Part shown: positions 11,195 through 22,550 of the stretch, piece after piece
Layout: every line of letters starts with the position of its first letter
Numbering within the stretch: position 1 is the stretch's first letter
Assembly: GCF_042477335.2 (NCBI RefSeq)
Contig: NC_091246.1
Coordinates: forward strand, 214,953,501-215,017,500
Source of the DNA: Ovis canadensis
Lineage: Eukaryota; Chordata; Mammalia; Artiodactyla; Bovidae
Length of the DNA: 64,000 bases
Direction: 5' to 3'
Notes under the pieces: generated by a model
What the model saw: only the letters and a program-made list of their open reading frames with translations
What the model was told of the DNA's origin: nothing
Databases searched by the model: none
Translations under genes and position numbers: made by a program

Positions 11195-13988
11195 AATGAG
11201 CAAAAAAGGTGCTGCATTTGAGACAAAAAAGTCCGAACTGCAGTACTTGGTGCAGTCTCAAAAAATGACAGAATGAGCTTGGTGTGTTTCCAAAGTAAAC
11301 CATTCAATATCACAGTAATCCAAGTCTATGCCCCAGCCACTAATACCAAAGAAGCTGAAGTTGAATGGTTCTGTGAAGACCTACAAGACCTTCTGGAACC
11401 AATGCCAAAAACAGATGTCCTTTTGTCTTTTTCATCATAGGGGACTAGAATGCAAAAGTAGGAAGTCAAGAGATACCTGGAGTAACAGGCAAATTTGGCC
11501 TTGGAGCACAAAATGAAGCAAGGCAAAAAAGGCTAGTAGAGTTTTGCCAAGAGAACGCACTCATCATAGCAAACACCCTCTTCCAACAACACAAGAGAAT
11601 ACTCTACACATGGACCTCACCAGATGGTCAATACCAAAATCAGATTGATTATGTTCTTTGCAGCTAAAGATGGAGAAACTCTATACAGTCAGCAAAAACA
11701 AGACTGGGTGCTGACTGTGTCTCAGATCATGAACTCCTTATTGCCAAATTCATACTTAAATTGAAGAAAGTAGGGGGAAACCTCTAGGTCGTTCAGGTAT
11801 GACCTAAATCAAATCATGATTATTCAGTGGGAGTGACAAATAGATTCAAGGCATTAGATCTGAGAGACAGAGTGCCTGAGGAACTATGGACAGAGGTTCA
11901 TAATTTTGTATAGGAGGCAGTGATCAAAATCATCCCCAAGAAAAAGAAATACAAAAAGGCAAAATGATTGTCTGAAGAGGCCTTACAAATAGCTGAGAAA
12001 AGAAGAGAAGTGAAAGGAAAAGGAGAAAAGGAAAGATATATTCATCTGAATGCAGAGTTCCAGAGAATAGCAAGGAGAGATAAGAAAGCCTGTTTAAGTG
12101 AACAATGCAAATAAATAGAGGGGAACAAAAGAGTAGGAAAGACTAGAGATCTCGTCAAGAAAATTAGAGATACCAAGGGAACATTTCATGCAAAGATGGG
12201 CTCAATAAAGGACAGAAATGGTATGGACCTAACAGAAGCAGAAGTTATTAAGAAGAAGTGGCAAGAATACACAGAAGAACCATATAAAAAAGATCTTAAT
12301 GACCCATATAACCACGATGGTATGATCACTCACCTAGAGCCAGACGTCTTGGAGTGCGAAGTGAAGTGGGCCTTTTGAAAGCATCACTATGAACAAAGCT
12401 AGTGGAGGTGATGGAATGCCAGCTGAGCAATATCAAATCCTGAAAAATGATGCTGTGAAAGTGCTGCACTCAATATGCCGGCAAATTTGGAAAACTCAGC
12501 AGTGGGCACAGGACTAGAAAAGGTCTGTTTTCATTTAAAACCCAAAGAAAGGCAATGCCAAAGAATGTTCAGACTACCACACAATTGCACTCATCTCACA
12601 CACTAGCGAAGTAATACTCAAAACCAAGCCAGGTTTCAACAGTATGTGAACCAAGAACTTCCAGATGTTCAAGCTGGATTTAGAAAAGGCAGAGGAACCA
12701 GAGAGCAAATTGTCAACATCTGTTGGATCATAGAAAAAGCAAGAGAATTCCATGAAAACATCTATTTCTGCTTTATTGATTATGCCAAAGCCTTTAACTC
12801 TGTAGATCACAACAAGCTGTGGAAAATTCTTCAAGAGATGGGAATACCAGACCACCTTACCTGCCTCCTAAGAAATCTGTATGCAGGTCAAGAAGCAATA
12901 GTTAGAACTGGACATGGAACAACAGACTGGTTCAAAATTGAGAAAGGAGTATGTGAAGGCTGTATATTGTCATCCTGCTCATTTAACTTATATGCAGAGT
13001 GGTGGTGGTTTAGTTGCTAAGTCGTGTCTAACTCTTACAACTCCACGAACTGTAGCCCACCAGGCTCCTCTGTCTGTGGGATTTCCCAGGCAAGAATACT
13101 AGAATGGTTTGCCCTTTCTTTCTCCAGGGGTATATGCAGAGTAAATCATGCAAAATGCTGGGCTGGATGAAGCACAAGCTGGAATCAAGACTGCCAGGAG
13201 AAATATCAATGGTCACAAATATGCAGATACCACCACCCTTATGGCAGAAAGCAAAGAGGAAATAAAGAGTCTCTTGAGAAGTGCAAAAGAGGAATGAAAA
13301 AGCTGACTTAAAACTCAACATTCAAAAAACTAAGATCATAGTATCTGGTCTTATCACTTCATGGCAAATAGATGGGGAAACAATGAAAACAGTGACAGAC
13401 TATTTTCTTGGGCTCCAAAATCACTGTAGATGATGACAGCAGCTGAAATTAAAAAACACTTGCTCCTTGGAAGAAAAGCTATGACAAACCTAGACAGTGT
13501 ATTAAAAAGCAGAGACATTACTTTGCTGACAAAGGTCCATCTAGTCAAAACTATGGGTTTTTTTTCAGTAGTCATGTATGGATGTGAGAGCTGGACCATA
13601 AAGAAGGCTGAGCACCAAATAATTGATGCTTTTGAACTGTGGTGTTGGAGAAGACTCTTGAGATCCCTTGGGCCATAAAGAGTTCAAACCAGTCAGTCCC
13701 AAAGGAAATCAATCCTGAATATTCACTGGAAAGACTGATGCTGAAGCTGAAACTCCAATACTTTGGGCACCTGACATGAAGAGCTGATTCATTGGAAAAT
13801 ACCCTGATGCTGGGAAAGATTGAAGCTAGGAGAAAGAGACGACAGAGGATGAGATGGTCGGACAGCATCACTGCCTCAGTGGACATGAGTTTGAGAAAGT
13901 TCCAGGAGATGGTGAAGGACAGGGAAGCCTAGCGTGCTGCAGTCCATGGGGTCACAGAGTCAGACACAACTGAGCAGCTAAAGAACAA
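11195..13988 (+). mobile_element. BovB LINE (RTE type), 5'-truncated, inactive
   Basis: A 2.8-kb sense copy of BovB covering most of the endonuclease-reverse transcriptase region and the 3' end (CAGAGTCAGACACAACTGAG). Readable pieces include an endonuclease-like segment near 11420-11470, an RT segment with FIDYAKAFNSVDH at about 12770-12810, and GCILSSCSFNLYAE at about 12958-13000. The RT catalytic box at about 13219-13230 reads YADT rather than YADD, so one catalytic aspartate is lost. Frames are broken by stops and shifts throughout. A BovA SINE sits inside at 13001-13130. The left boundary is approximate. Confidence 0.93.
13001..13130 (-). mobile_element. BovA SINE nested in BovB
   Basis: Antisense single BovA unit beginning GGTGGTGGTTTAGTTGCTAA and ending TTTCTTTCTCCAGGGG. 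It is flanked by a perfect 12-bp target-site duplication, TATATGCAGAGT, at 12989-13000 and 13131-13142. The duplicated bases belong to the BovB RT region, so the SINE arrived after the BovB. Confidence 0.95.
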
Positions 13989-14229
13989 GTTGCTCAGAGA
14001 TACACAGGAAGAGGCAGAGCTGCTCGTCAGTGCCCGTTCCATGCAACTAGCACCGCTCTCAAAACTGCTCCATTGTAGGCATCATCATCACTGCCAACAG
14101 CAACACTTTTGAGCAATTTACACAGAGCACCAGTTTGGATCCCCACTGCAATTACTGTTACTCCCAGTTTACAGGAGGAGAAACTGGGGCTCAAAGAGGT
14201 TAAATAATACCCAAGGCTACCTAGCTAGT
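13989..14229 (-). repeat. MIR sequence, antisense (right arm and a further MIR)
   Basis: TTGCTCAGAGATACACAGGA just right of the BovB mirrors the MIR sequence broken at 11190 on the left. A second antisense MIR stretch at about 14095-14229 has GTTTACAGGAGGAGAAACTG and CTCAAAGAGGTTAAATAA. It is in turn split at 14229 by the next SINE. Confidence 0.55.
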
Positions 14230-14562
14230 GGGCTTCCCTGGTAACTCAGCTGGTAAAGAATCTGCCTGCAATGCAGGAGACCCTGGTTCAATTTCTGGGT
14301 CAGGAAGATCCCCTGGAGAAGGGACGATCTACCCACTCCAGTATTCTTAGGCTTCCCTGATGGCTCAGATCGTAAAGAATCCGCCTACAATGCAGTAGAC
14401 CTAGGTTCAATCCCTGGGTTGGGAAAGTCCCCTGGAGGAGAGCATGGCAATCCACTCCAGTATTCTTGCCTGGAGAATCCACATGGGCATAGGAGCCTGA
14501 CAGGCTACAGTCCATGGGGTCAGAAAGAGTCAGACATGACTGAGCGACTAAGCACAGCACAC
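14230..14562 (+). mobile_element. Double-headed Bov-tA SINE
   Basis: A tRNA-derived head (GGGCTTCCCTGGTAACTCAG) with part of the BovA body up to CCACTCCAGTATTCTT is followed directly by a second complete Bov-tA unit (GGCTTCCCTGATGGCTCAGA to TGACTGAGCGACTAAG). One 11-bp target-site duplication, ACCTAGCTAGT, at 14219-14229 and 14563-14573 encloses both units, so they inserted together as one RNA copy into an older MIR. Confidence 0.92.
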
Positions 14563-14639
14563 ACCTAGCTAGTAAGGGGGTGAAATTGAAATAGAAATGC
14601 AAACAAGCTAACTCCATATATTAAACTAGAGCGTGCTTC

Positions 14640-16150
14640 AATGTTCTATGCATTTCAGAAATATGACTAACAAATGAAAACACTCCTCTACAAATAATAC
14701 AGAACTACTTTTACAATAAATGTTAGTAAATGGCTGGCTCTGCATTCTGAATGTGAGAATTAGCATGAAAATCAGGTCAAATTCAGTTATAGGTCATTTA
14801 ATGCTGAGACCTGTTGATTGTGTGTTATTTTTGTTTTCTCATTTTGGTGGAAATATGCTGTAATGAGTTAACTGTAATAAATCACATTAATAGTTTATTG
14901 GAGTTAGAAACAAAAGAATTGATGCTTAGTCTTACTATCTTTCTAAAGCAACAGTGAATTAACAAATTAAGAAAAATATTCTGAACATTAAAGGATGTGA
15001 CTGGAAACTTTTCTTCTACAGGCTTTCAGGTATATACATATTTGTAGATGCATACCAGGGCTATTAGGTCCTGAAAACTAACAGGTATATTGTCTGACAA
15101 CAAACAGTGAACTTTGAAGAGTTCAGCTAATCTCTCCTCCTCTCTTCTTCCACTCTCTTCCTACACTTTAACTTTCATAGTACACTGGTTAAGTTATAGG
15201 TATTTATCTAACAACTGAGAAGCACACCAGAAAAACACATGTTATAAAACATGCATTAGTCAGGATAACAGACTATGCTAGATTAAAACATGAGCCAGTG
15301 ACTCAGGAAAGTTTAATCTCTTGCTCACACAGGGTGCTATGTCAATTAGGCAACTCCCCAGGGCATCTATCCTTTATCTGGGGACTCAGTAATCTAAGCT
15401 GCTTCCACTGAATGACTTTGCTATCTCAGGACATGGCCTTCAAGATCACAGCGGGAGAGAGGAAAAGGGAAGCTGCAGACACTAGGGAAGCCCGAAGGAT
15501 CATATACGGTCTTAAATGCTTTGGCTGAGAAATCCTATGTGTCATTCTACTTACAATTCAGTGGCCATTCTGCTTACAGGCTCATGACTAAGAGGGCTTG
15601 GGAAAGTAGCAAGTATGTGCATACTTGGTAGATAATAAATGTCTCTGATATAGGGCACTGTATTCATGCTTTCTTAATACTGCTACTGCCACTACTATTA
15701 ATACTAACACTACAACTAATAATAAAACCATATATGTATCACAACTAAAGTTTGTTTTTTTATTTATCTTTATCAAGAAACAAACTTTTCATTTTTATTA
15801 GTCAATTCCACTGAGGTTATTTTGCTTTATTTATTTATTTATTTATTTATTTATTTTTGATCTTTAACCCAACATAAATCTTTCTACTCTTTGGGATTTT
15901 TGTTCTTTTTGTATTTTCTTGAGCTGGGTATTTTATGTTCAATCTGATTTATTTTTCTAATAAAAACTTGTTATAAATTTCCCTCCAAATGACACTTTGC
16001 CTACTTTTTATAATTCTGATAGTACTACTCTCATTGCGGTTTCATTCTGAACATTATACAATTTTATTCTATCTCTTCATCCAGAAAATTAACTATCTAG
16101 GAAAATGTCTTGCTAATTTCCAAATGTATAGATTTTCTCTCCTTACTGCT
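14640..16150. other. No recognised feature apart from a tetranucleotide repeat
   Basis: AT-rich intergenic sequence. The only structure I can support is the TTTA repeat listed separately. A diverged element around 15235-15500 is possible but cannot be named. Confidence 0.4.
15826..15857. repeat. (TTTA)n microsatellite
   Basis: About eight near-perfect TTTA/ATTT units in a row, a likely length-variable locus. Confidence 0.9.
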
Positions 16151-16154
16151 TATA

Positions 16155-16241
16155 GGATCTTAGTTCCCTGACTAGGGATTGAACCTGGGCCCCTGCAGTG
16201 AAAGTGCCATGTCCTAACCACTGGACTGCCAAGAAATTCCC
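16155..16241 (-). mobile_element. CHR-type SINE, antisense
   Basis: Reverse complement of the CHR SINE: TCTTAGTTCCCTGACTAGGG, GCAGTGAAAGTGCCATGTCC, CTGCCAAGAAATTCCC. The A-tail end is missing. Confidence 0.82.
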
Positions 16242-16461
16242 AGGTAGCTCTCTTTTATTGTTGTTATTGTTAACTTATAATTGTATTACATTGTAATCAA
16301 CCAGCATGGTTCCACCTATTTGGTAGCAAATGCTTAACTTGTTGAAATTTCTTTGGCCTTTGTTTTTCTGTTACTATGTTTATCTCCTTCTCTAAAATAA
16401 GGTAAAGAATTACCTAGAGGGTTTTTAGAAGATAACATATAGCCAAATGTTTCTCCAGACC

Positions 16462-17225
16462 GTTGTTGTTCAGTTGCTAAGTCATGTCCAACTCTTTGCA
16501 GTCCCATGGATTGCAGCATGCCAGGCTTCCTTGTCCTTCACAATATCCCAGAGTAAAGTTTACACAAACATATGTCCATTGAGTCGGTGATGCTATCAAA
16601 CCATATCATCCTCTGCCACCCTCTTTCTCCCTTTGCCTTCAGTCTTTCCCAGCATCAGGGTCTTTTCCAATGAATCAGCTCTTCACATCAGGTGGTCAAA
16701 GTATTGAAGCTTCAGTTTCAGCATCAGTCCTTCCAATGAATATTCAGCACTGATTTCCTTAAGGATTGACTGGATTGATCTCTCTGCAGTCCAAGGGACT
16801 CTCAAGAGTCTTCTCCAGTACCACAATTCTAAGGCATCAATTCTTAGGCGTTCAGCCTTCTCTGTGGTCCAAATCTCACATCCATACACGACTACTGGAA
16901 AAAACATAGCTTTGACTTGGACCTTTGTCGGCAAAATGATGTCATTGCTCTTAATACGCTATCTAGGTTTACCATAGCTTTTCTTCCAAGGAGCAGGCAA
17001 CTTTCAACTTAATGTAATGGCTACAGTCACCATCTGCAGTGATTTTGGAGCCCAAGAAAATAAAATCTGTCACTGCTTCCACTTTTTCTTCTTCTATTTG
17101 CCACGAAATGATGGGACCAGATGCCATGATCTTAGTTTTTTGAATGTTGAGTTTTAAGCCAGTTTGTTCACTCTCCTCTTACACCCTCTTCAAGAGGCTC
17201 TTTAATTCCTCTTCACTTTCTCCAG
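16462..17225 (-). mobile_element. BovB LINE 3' fragment, antisense
   Basis: On the minus strand this encodes the degraded C-terminal part of the BovB protein, with VYGCEIWTTEKAERLRIDA and LELWYWRRLLRVPW readable at about 16780-16905. The 3' terminus lies at 16462. It is 5'-truncated and frame-broken. Confidence 0.92.
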
Positions 17226-17361
17226 ACTATAAGTCATAACTTCCAGGGGCAGGTACAGGCATTATATTTTTACTGCCCGTTCATATCCACCACAGCAATG
17301 ACTCTCACATATACCACTGGTGAAAACCTCTATTCCAACTATTCTGCAGTTTTGGAATTTG

Positions 17362-17525
17362 ATGAATTGAGATTGGGGTTGAGAAGATGCCCTGGAGAAG
17401 GCCATGGCAACGCACTCCAGTATTTTTGCCTGGAGAATCTCATGGACAGAGGAGCCTCGCAGGCTGTGGTCCACAGGATCGCACAGAGGCGGACATGACT
17501 GAAGTGACCTAGCACGCACACATGC
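17362..17525 (+). mobile_element. Bov-tA/BovA SINE, degraded head
   Basis: GAGAAGATGCCCTGGAGAAG and the BovA body up to GGACATGACTGAAGTGACCT are clear. The tRNA head is replaced by poorly matching sequence, so it is 5'-truncated or diverged. Confidence 0.82.
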
Positions 17526-17717
17526 TACTGCGAGCATCACATGACAGCTAAAGGTCTGTGTGACAGAAATAAAACCCTAGTTCATCGTCCAAAACGCTGA
17601 TGGCTTGTGGGAAGGTGTGACATTCACGTTACCTTCACATCTTGTCTCTGTGTACAATCTTGAGCATTCAGTAAAAGCTTCACAAAATGTCTTAAATGTA
17701 ATGTATGAGCATGTGCA

Positions 17718-18215
17718 TTAGTTTCGCGTTGCTGCTGGAGCAAATCACCACAGACTTAGCGACCTAAAACAACACAAATTTAGTATCTTAGAGTCCTAGT
17801 AGTCAGAAGTTCAAAATGGATCTCACCGTGCTAACCAAGGTGTCGGCACGGCTGCATCCATTTCTGGAGGCTTTAGGAGAGACCGTACTCTCTTGCCTTT
17901 TCGCGCTTCTAGAGGCTGCCACATTCCTTAGCTTGTGCTCCCTTCCATTTGCAAAGCCATCAACGGCAGGTCTTTCTCACAAAGCCAGTTCTCTTTTTTC
18001 TAACGTTTTTGCCTCTGCCTTGCCCACTTAAGGATTCCTGTGATTACATTTGGCTCACCAGATAATCCAGGATAATCTCCTTAAAGTCAACTGGTTAGCA
18101 ACTTTAATTCTATCTACAAACTTAATTCCCCTTTCCATGTAACATGATATACTCATAGGTTCTGTGGATTAAGACATGATTATCTTTCAGAGGGCATTAT
18201 TCTGTCTACCACAGT
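17718..18215 (-). mobile_element. MLT1 LTR (ERVL-MaLR), antisense
   Basis: The plus strand reads the reverse complement of an MLT1 LTR: GTTGCTGCTGGAGCAAATCA, CTAAAACAACACAAATTTAG, CCAAGGTGTCGGCACGG, CCTGTGATTACATTTGG, GATAATCCAGGATAATCTCC and a terminal GGCATTATTCTGTCTACCAC. It is nearly full length. A solo LTR without internal coding sequence. Confidence 0.82.
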
Positions 18216-20665
18216 ACATAAGACCAAAAAGGGAAAAAGAAAAAACAAGAATAGAGGAGGAAATGACAGTGAATTTTTTAAATGGAGTAGTAACATTTAC
18301 AACAGTAATAAAATTACAAATATATAAGAATTAGTGCATTCATTAGACTATAAGCATCTGGAACAAAGCAAAAAAAAAAAAAACTTTATTCAATACTATT
18401 AGTTTATTCCAAGAGCACACGCACACACACATAACACAGAGTAATAGCTTGGTTAGCTGATGCCACAGCTGGGATAGTACTGTTTATTAATTAGACAAAT
18501 GAAATAAAAAAGGAACAATATGTTTGCTAGTTATTATACTTTTGTAGAAAATTTCCTAAATGCCTTTCTTCCTGGAAAAGGATTTTTTTCTTACTGCTTC
18601 CATTCCAGCTCACCTCTAACATTTCTGGAAAAGTTCTAGGAGGATGGATAAAAGCCTTAACGTTTGCCTCCCAGCTTAATCCATCACAGCTCCAGGATGG
18701 ATGGTGAGTGACTGTGCAAGTGTACTCTGGAGACAGAGCGCCGCTGGCCTGAATTAGAAGCAAAGGCTGGTCAACATCGCCCCCTTGTGCGGAGAGGCAG
18801 AGACATCACTCCCTCTGGCCACCCAATCGGTATGCTGCAGGAAATTTCTTGGCTGAAACTCCATGGAAAATGGCTGTTTGGAGAGTGAAATTCCCCAGAG
18901 CTTTTAGAATCAACTCTTTTCATCGTTTTAAGCCTACTTATTGGGAAATCTTTCTAAAATATATTACACATAAGAAATAATCATACTCAGTCAATACTGC
19001 GTGAAAGAATATAACGGCATAAAATAAATTATTCATTGCCTTGCCTTGTAAAGAGCACTCTGAATGCAATTTTAACTATCCTTTTTGGCTGTGAACCTCA
19101 GTCCATTTACTGTTCCATAGAGTAGATAAAACACCAATATTCTTTTGCATGTTTATGACTTTTTTCAAGGTTTTCTTCATCATCGCCGTTTGGGTTTTTT
19201 GCCTCCTCTGTTGCTTATCAGTGGTCACTTTTTTATTTTGAGTTTGTCAGTGTGGCTTCCTTAACAGCTTTCTTTCCTTTTTTATTTGCTGTGGAAATAG
19301 TAATTATTTAGAATTATAAGTAAAAGGAGGTTAAATAGGCTCTCAATAAAACCCTCTCTTACAAGTAAAATGTGTGAAATTTGAGACAAAACTAGAGTGA
19401 CGCTGCGCACAGCACTGCCTGTTGCATTGGATTTCAGGGCTGTTTGACATCTATTTGACTTCTTAGGAGTTATTTTTACCTCTTCCCTATTTCTTTTCTG
19501 AATAGGTTAGTGTGAAATAGTTGTGCTTTGGCAAGATGGAGTATTGTTATATTTTCCAGTGTGTCAAACCCATGAAATGGAATTTCCTGGGAATGAAAAA
19601 AAGAAAAGCCATATCCCTTTGAATGCTTATGGCAAATTGATACAAAACCAGGGATGCAACTTAAACATGAATTAATAGGAGAAAACGCTTTAAAAGGTGG
19701 TTCATCTGCATAGCAAAATACTATGAGATATGAGCTGTGTATACCACATGTACATACATCGACTGGAAAATATGTTCATTGTCCTACTGTTTAGTTTCTA
19801 CACTGATAGAAAAATGTTCCTGTCTTTGGTTCCCCAGGGGACAGTGCTGAGATATATTTCAGAAGGCCCCTTGGGAGGTGGCAGCGGACTGTAGCACTAG
19901 TCACCCAAGGCTTGTCCCACTCAGTAATGCATCCTGATATTAGCTGCCCCTCATTCCCAGCTTCACTCCTCCAGTCCTTACTCTGCTCCCTTCAATCATC
20001 ACCACAAGTCATTGCACACAGCCTTTGTCTTGGGCTTTGGTTTTGAGAGAAGTCAGGTTTAAAAAAAAAAAAAAAAGACATTGTCAAAGGAGAATATGAT
20101 GAGCTGCTGCACCCACTTACAACCGTGAGGGAAAGACTAAGAGAATGCAAGAAACTGACCCAGAACCATGGCACCAATCTGCTACAGAACCGTCTACCTC
20201 TTCACATCTTGCTCCATGAAAAGAAGAATCCCCTATTAAGTTGCTGACAATTAGATTTTGTGTTGTTTGCAGCCAAAGTACTTCTTGGGAGTATCTCACT
20301 TGGAGCTGAAGGCGGAAGGATCAGCCCTCGTGTGGGAAGCCTGGGGGCGTTGGTAACCAGAGTTCCGGCTTGTGGAGAATGCTGGAGACAGAGACAGAGG
20401 GAATGAATCCTGTGGTTTTCACTCTTCTGCCAGTGAATTCTTCTTTTTGCCTAAGATAGTTGATGTAGAGTTTCTGTCACTTGCAAACAAAAGTCCTGCG
20501 TCATTTAAGTCTGAGTTTATTCTTGTTCTACAAAAAAAAAAAAAAGTGTGCATATGTGTGTGAGCACATGTTCACTGAAGCATGGGGAAACATGAATGGA
20601 TGTGCTGAATGGCTACCAGCAGTTGTTTCTGAGAACTGGAATAGAGGGGAGCAAGAAGGACATGG
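18216..20665. other. No recognised feature; A tracts only
   Basis: Unique-looking intergenic sequence. A homopolymers occur near 18369-18383 and 20060-20075, and a short CA-rich stretch lies at about 18415-18432. None could be tied to a named element. Confidence 0.4.
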
Positions 20666-20667
20666 GC

Positions 20668-20873
20668 TTCCCAGGTGGTGGTAAAGAACCCGCCTGCCAA
20701 TGCAGGAGACAAAAGATGCAGTTTCGATCCCTGGGTTGGGAAGATCCCCTGAAGGAGGGCATGGCAATCCACTCTAGTATTCTTTCCTGGAGAATCCAAT
20801 GGACAGAGGAGCCTGGAGGGCTACAGTCCACAGGGTTACAAAGAGTCAGACACGACTGAAGCAACTTAGCGTA
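20668..20873 (+). mobile_element. Bov-tA SINE
   Basis: GGGCTTCCCAGGTGGTGGTA head, slightly shortened (the usual CTCAG segment is missing), then the BovA body to CAGACACGACTGAAGCAACT. No clean target-site duplication was seen. Confidence 0.9.
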
Positions 20874-21937
20874 CAAGAAAGTCTTATGTATAATTTTCAC
20901 TTTATGAACTTTTAATGTTTAAACTTGTTATAACCAGCTTTATCATTTTTGTACTTTTAAAAGACTAAAAACCGCAGAAATCCTGGGATAATGTGTGTGT
21001 TGTTTGAGGCTGTTTAGTTTGAGACGTGTGGCAATTGAAAACTAATACACGAGTCATCACCAACCTGAGAACTACTGCTTACAAACCACCCAACAAACCT
21101 CAGGCAGACAACCGCAAATCCCAAGGCCAGAATAAAAGCAGAAATAAGCGCTGAGTAAGGAACTGATGCTGGGAACTTGTATCCAATCAGCCTGTGACCA
21201 TGGCCCCCTACCCTCCCAAACATATAATTTCCATTACTTCTCCTAAAACCCAACCCAATAAGCCCACAATCTAAGTTAAAAACAAACAAACATAAAAGTG
21301 TGCCTGCCATGCAAATGCAGCTCCAAAGCAAACTCATCCATTTACCCCTTCACTGCCGAGACAGAAAAACCTAGAGCAGCCGCAGCTTCCAGAGTCAATG
21401 TCAAGAACCTGAAGCACTAGAGAATATGGGCAGTGTGCTGGGTTAACCTAAGCCAGGTCCAGAGGGGATGGGGTCGTAGGAAAGGGATACACTAGCTCAG
21501 CCACACAAGCCAGCTGGTAGATGGACCAACGCAGCAAATAACAGGGACACGGCACTCTCAGGGTTGAGATGGTGCCGGCAACTGGAGCACTGACCGGGGA
21601 AAAAAGTCAGGACCAGCAGGACCCAGAGCAGCGGCAGGAGGACACCAGGAACGGAACAAAGGAGAGGACCAGTGAGATCCAGTGTGAGGCTGTGGGGCTG
21701 GGAGGCAGCAGCTGATGAGGGCCGAGACCCGGAACTCCAGGTGGGGATACTGAGGCAGAAATCCAGGGATATGAGGAGCAAGAGCTACATATGCATACTT
21801 ACCGCATACTAAGTGCTTTAAACTCACAGATAATTCTTCCAAATATCTTGTGAAGGGGAACTTTTACCATCTCCATTTTTGAAAAAAAGAAATTAAGCTT
21901 GATAGAAGATACCGATTTGCTCAGTCACATGCTAGCA
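20874..21937. other. No recognised feature
   Basis: Includes open frames on the minus strand at 21014-21842 without recognisable domains or initiation context. I do not treat them as genes. Confidence 0.4.
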
Positions 21938-22315
21938 TATTGGTCAGCTTGGGCTATTGTAATAGAATACCACAGATTGGGTGATGTAAAGAACAAAAAT
22001 TTGTTTTCTCAGCCTTCTGCAGTTTCAAAGTCCAAGATCAAGGTGCTGGCAAGGTTGGTTTCTAGTGAAGTCTCTTTTCCTGATTTGCAGATGGTTGCCT
22101 TCCTGCTGTGTCCTCATGTGGCCTTTAATTCAGTACACATGCAGAGAGAGAGAGCTCGCTGATTTATCCTCCTCTTCCTCTGAAGACACCAGTCCTGATG
22201 GGTTAGGGCCCCACCCTATGACTTCATTTAACCTTAATTACCTTCTTAGAGGCCCTTATCTCTAAATATAGTCACATCGGGCTTTGGGCTACAGCATATG
22301 AATCTGGAGGATGGG
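21938..22315 (-). mobile_element. MLT1-type LTR, antisense
   Basis: The plus strand reads CAGCTTGGGCTATTGTAATA, ATACCACAGATTGGGTGATG, CCAAGATCAAGGTGCTGGCA, GTCCTCATGTGGCC, GAAGACACCAGTCCTGATGG and TTAACCTTAATTACCTTCTT in MLT1 antisense order. It is a different MLT1 subtype from the copies at 17.7 and 38.2 kb. Confidence 0.78.
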
Positions 22316-22417
22316 TGGGGGAGTAGGGAGGGAGTGGGGGAAAAGACACAAATCAGTGCAAAAGAGATAGTTAGTAGTTGATACAGACAGTATGACTTCA
22401 GAGCATAATACTCTTTT

Positions 22418-22550
22418 TGTATATTTATATATTATTGAGGTATAACTTAAAAGATTATAGTTCAATGAGTTTTGAATAAATGCATATACATTCAAATAAC
22501 ACACAGTCCTAGCAAAAACTAAACAATACATCTTAACCTTGAGACTCCCT
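22418..22550 (-). repeat. Old L1 fragment, antisense
   Basis: ATTATTGAGGTATAACTTAA followed by GTTCAATGAGTTTTGAATAA matches an antisense 3' region of old L1 elements. Short and diverged. Confidence 0.45.

Noticed and set aside
12646-13020. Open frame with reverse-transcriptase motifs as a host gene
   Set aside because: It is part of a degraded BovB LINE, broken by stops, a nested SINE and a changed catalytic box.
15235-15500. Possible old LTR fragment
   Set aside because: A few phrases seemed familiar, but I could not place them in order along any known consensus.
21014-21842. Cluster of minus-strand open frames of 94-107 codons
   Set aside because: They overlap in different frames, show no recognisable family and have no splice or promoter context.
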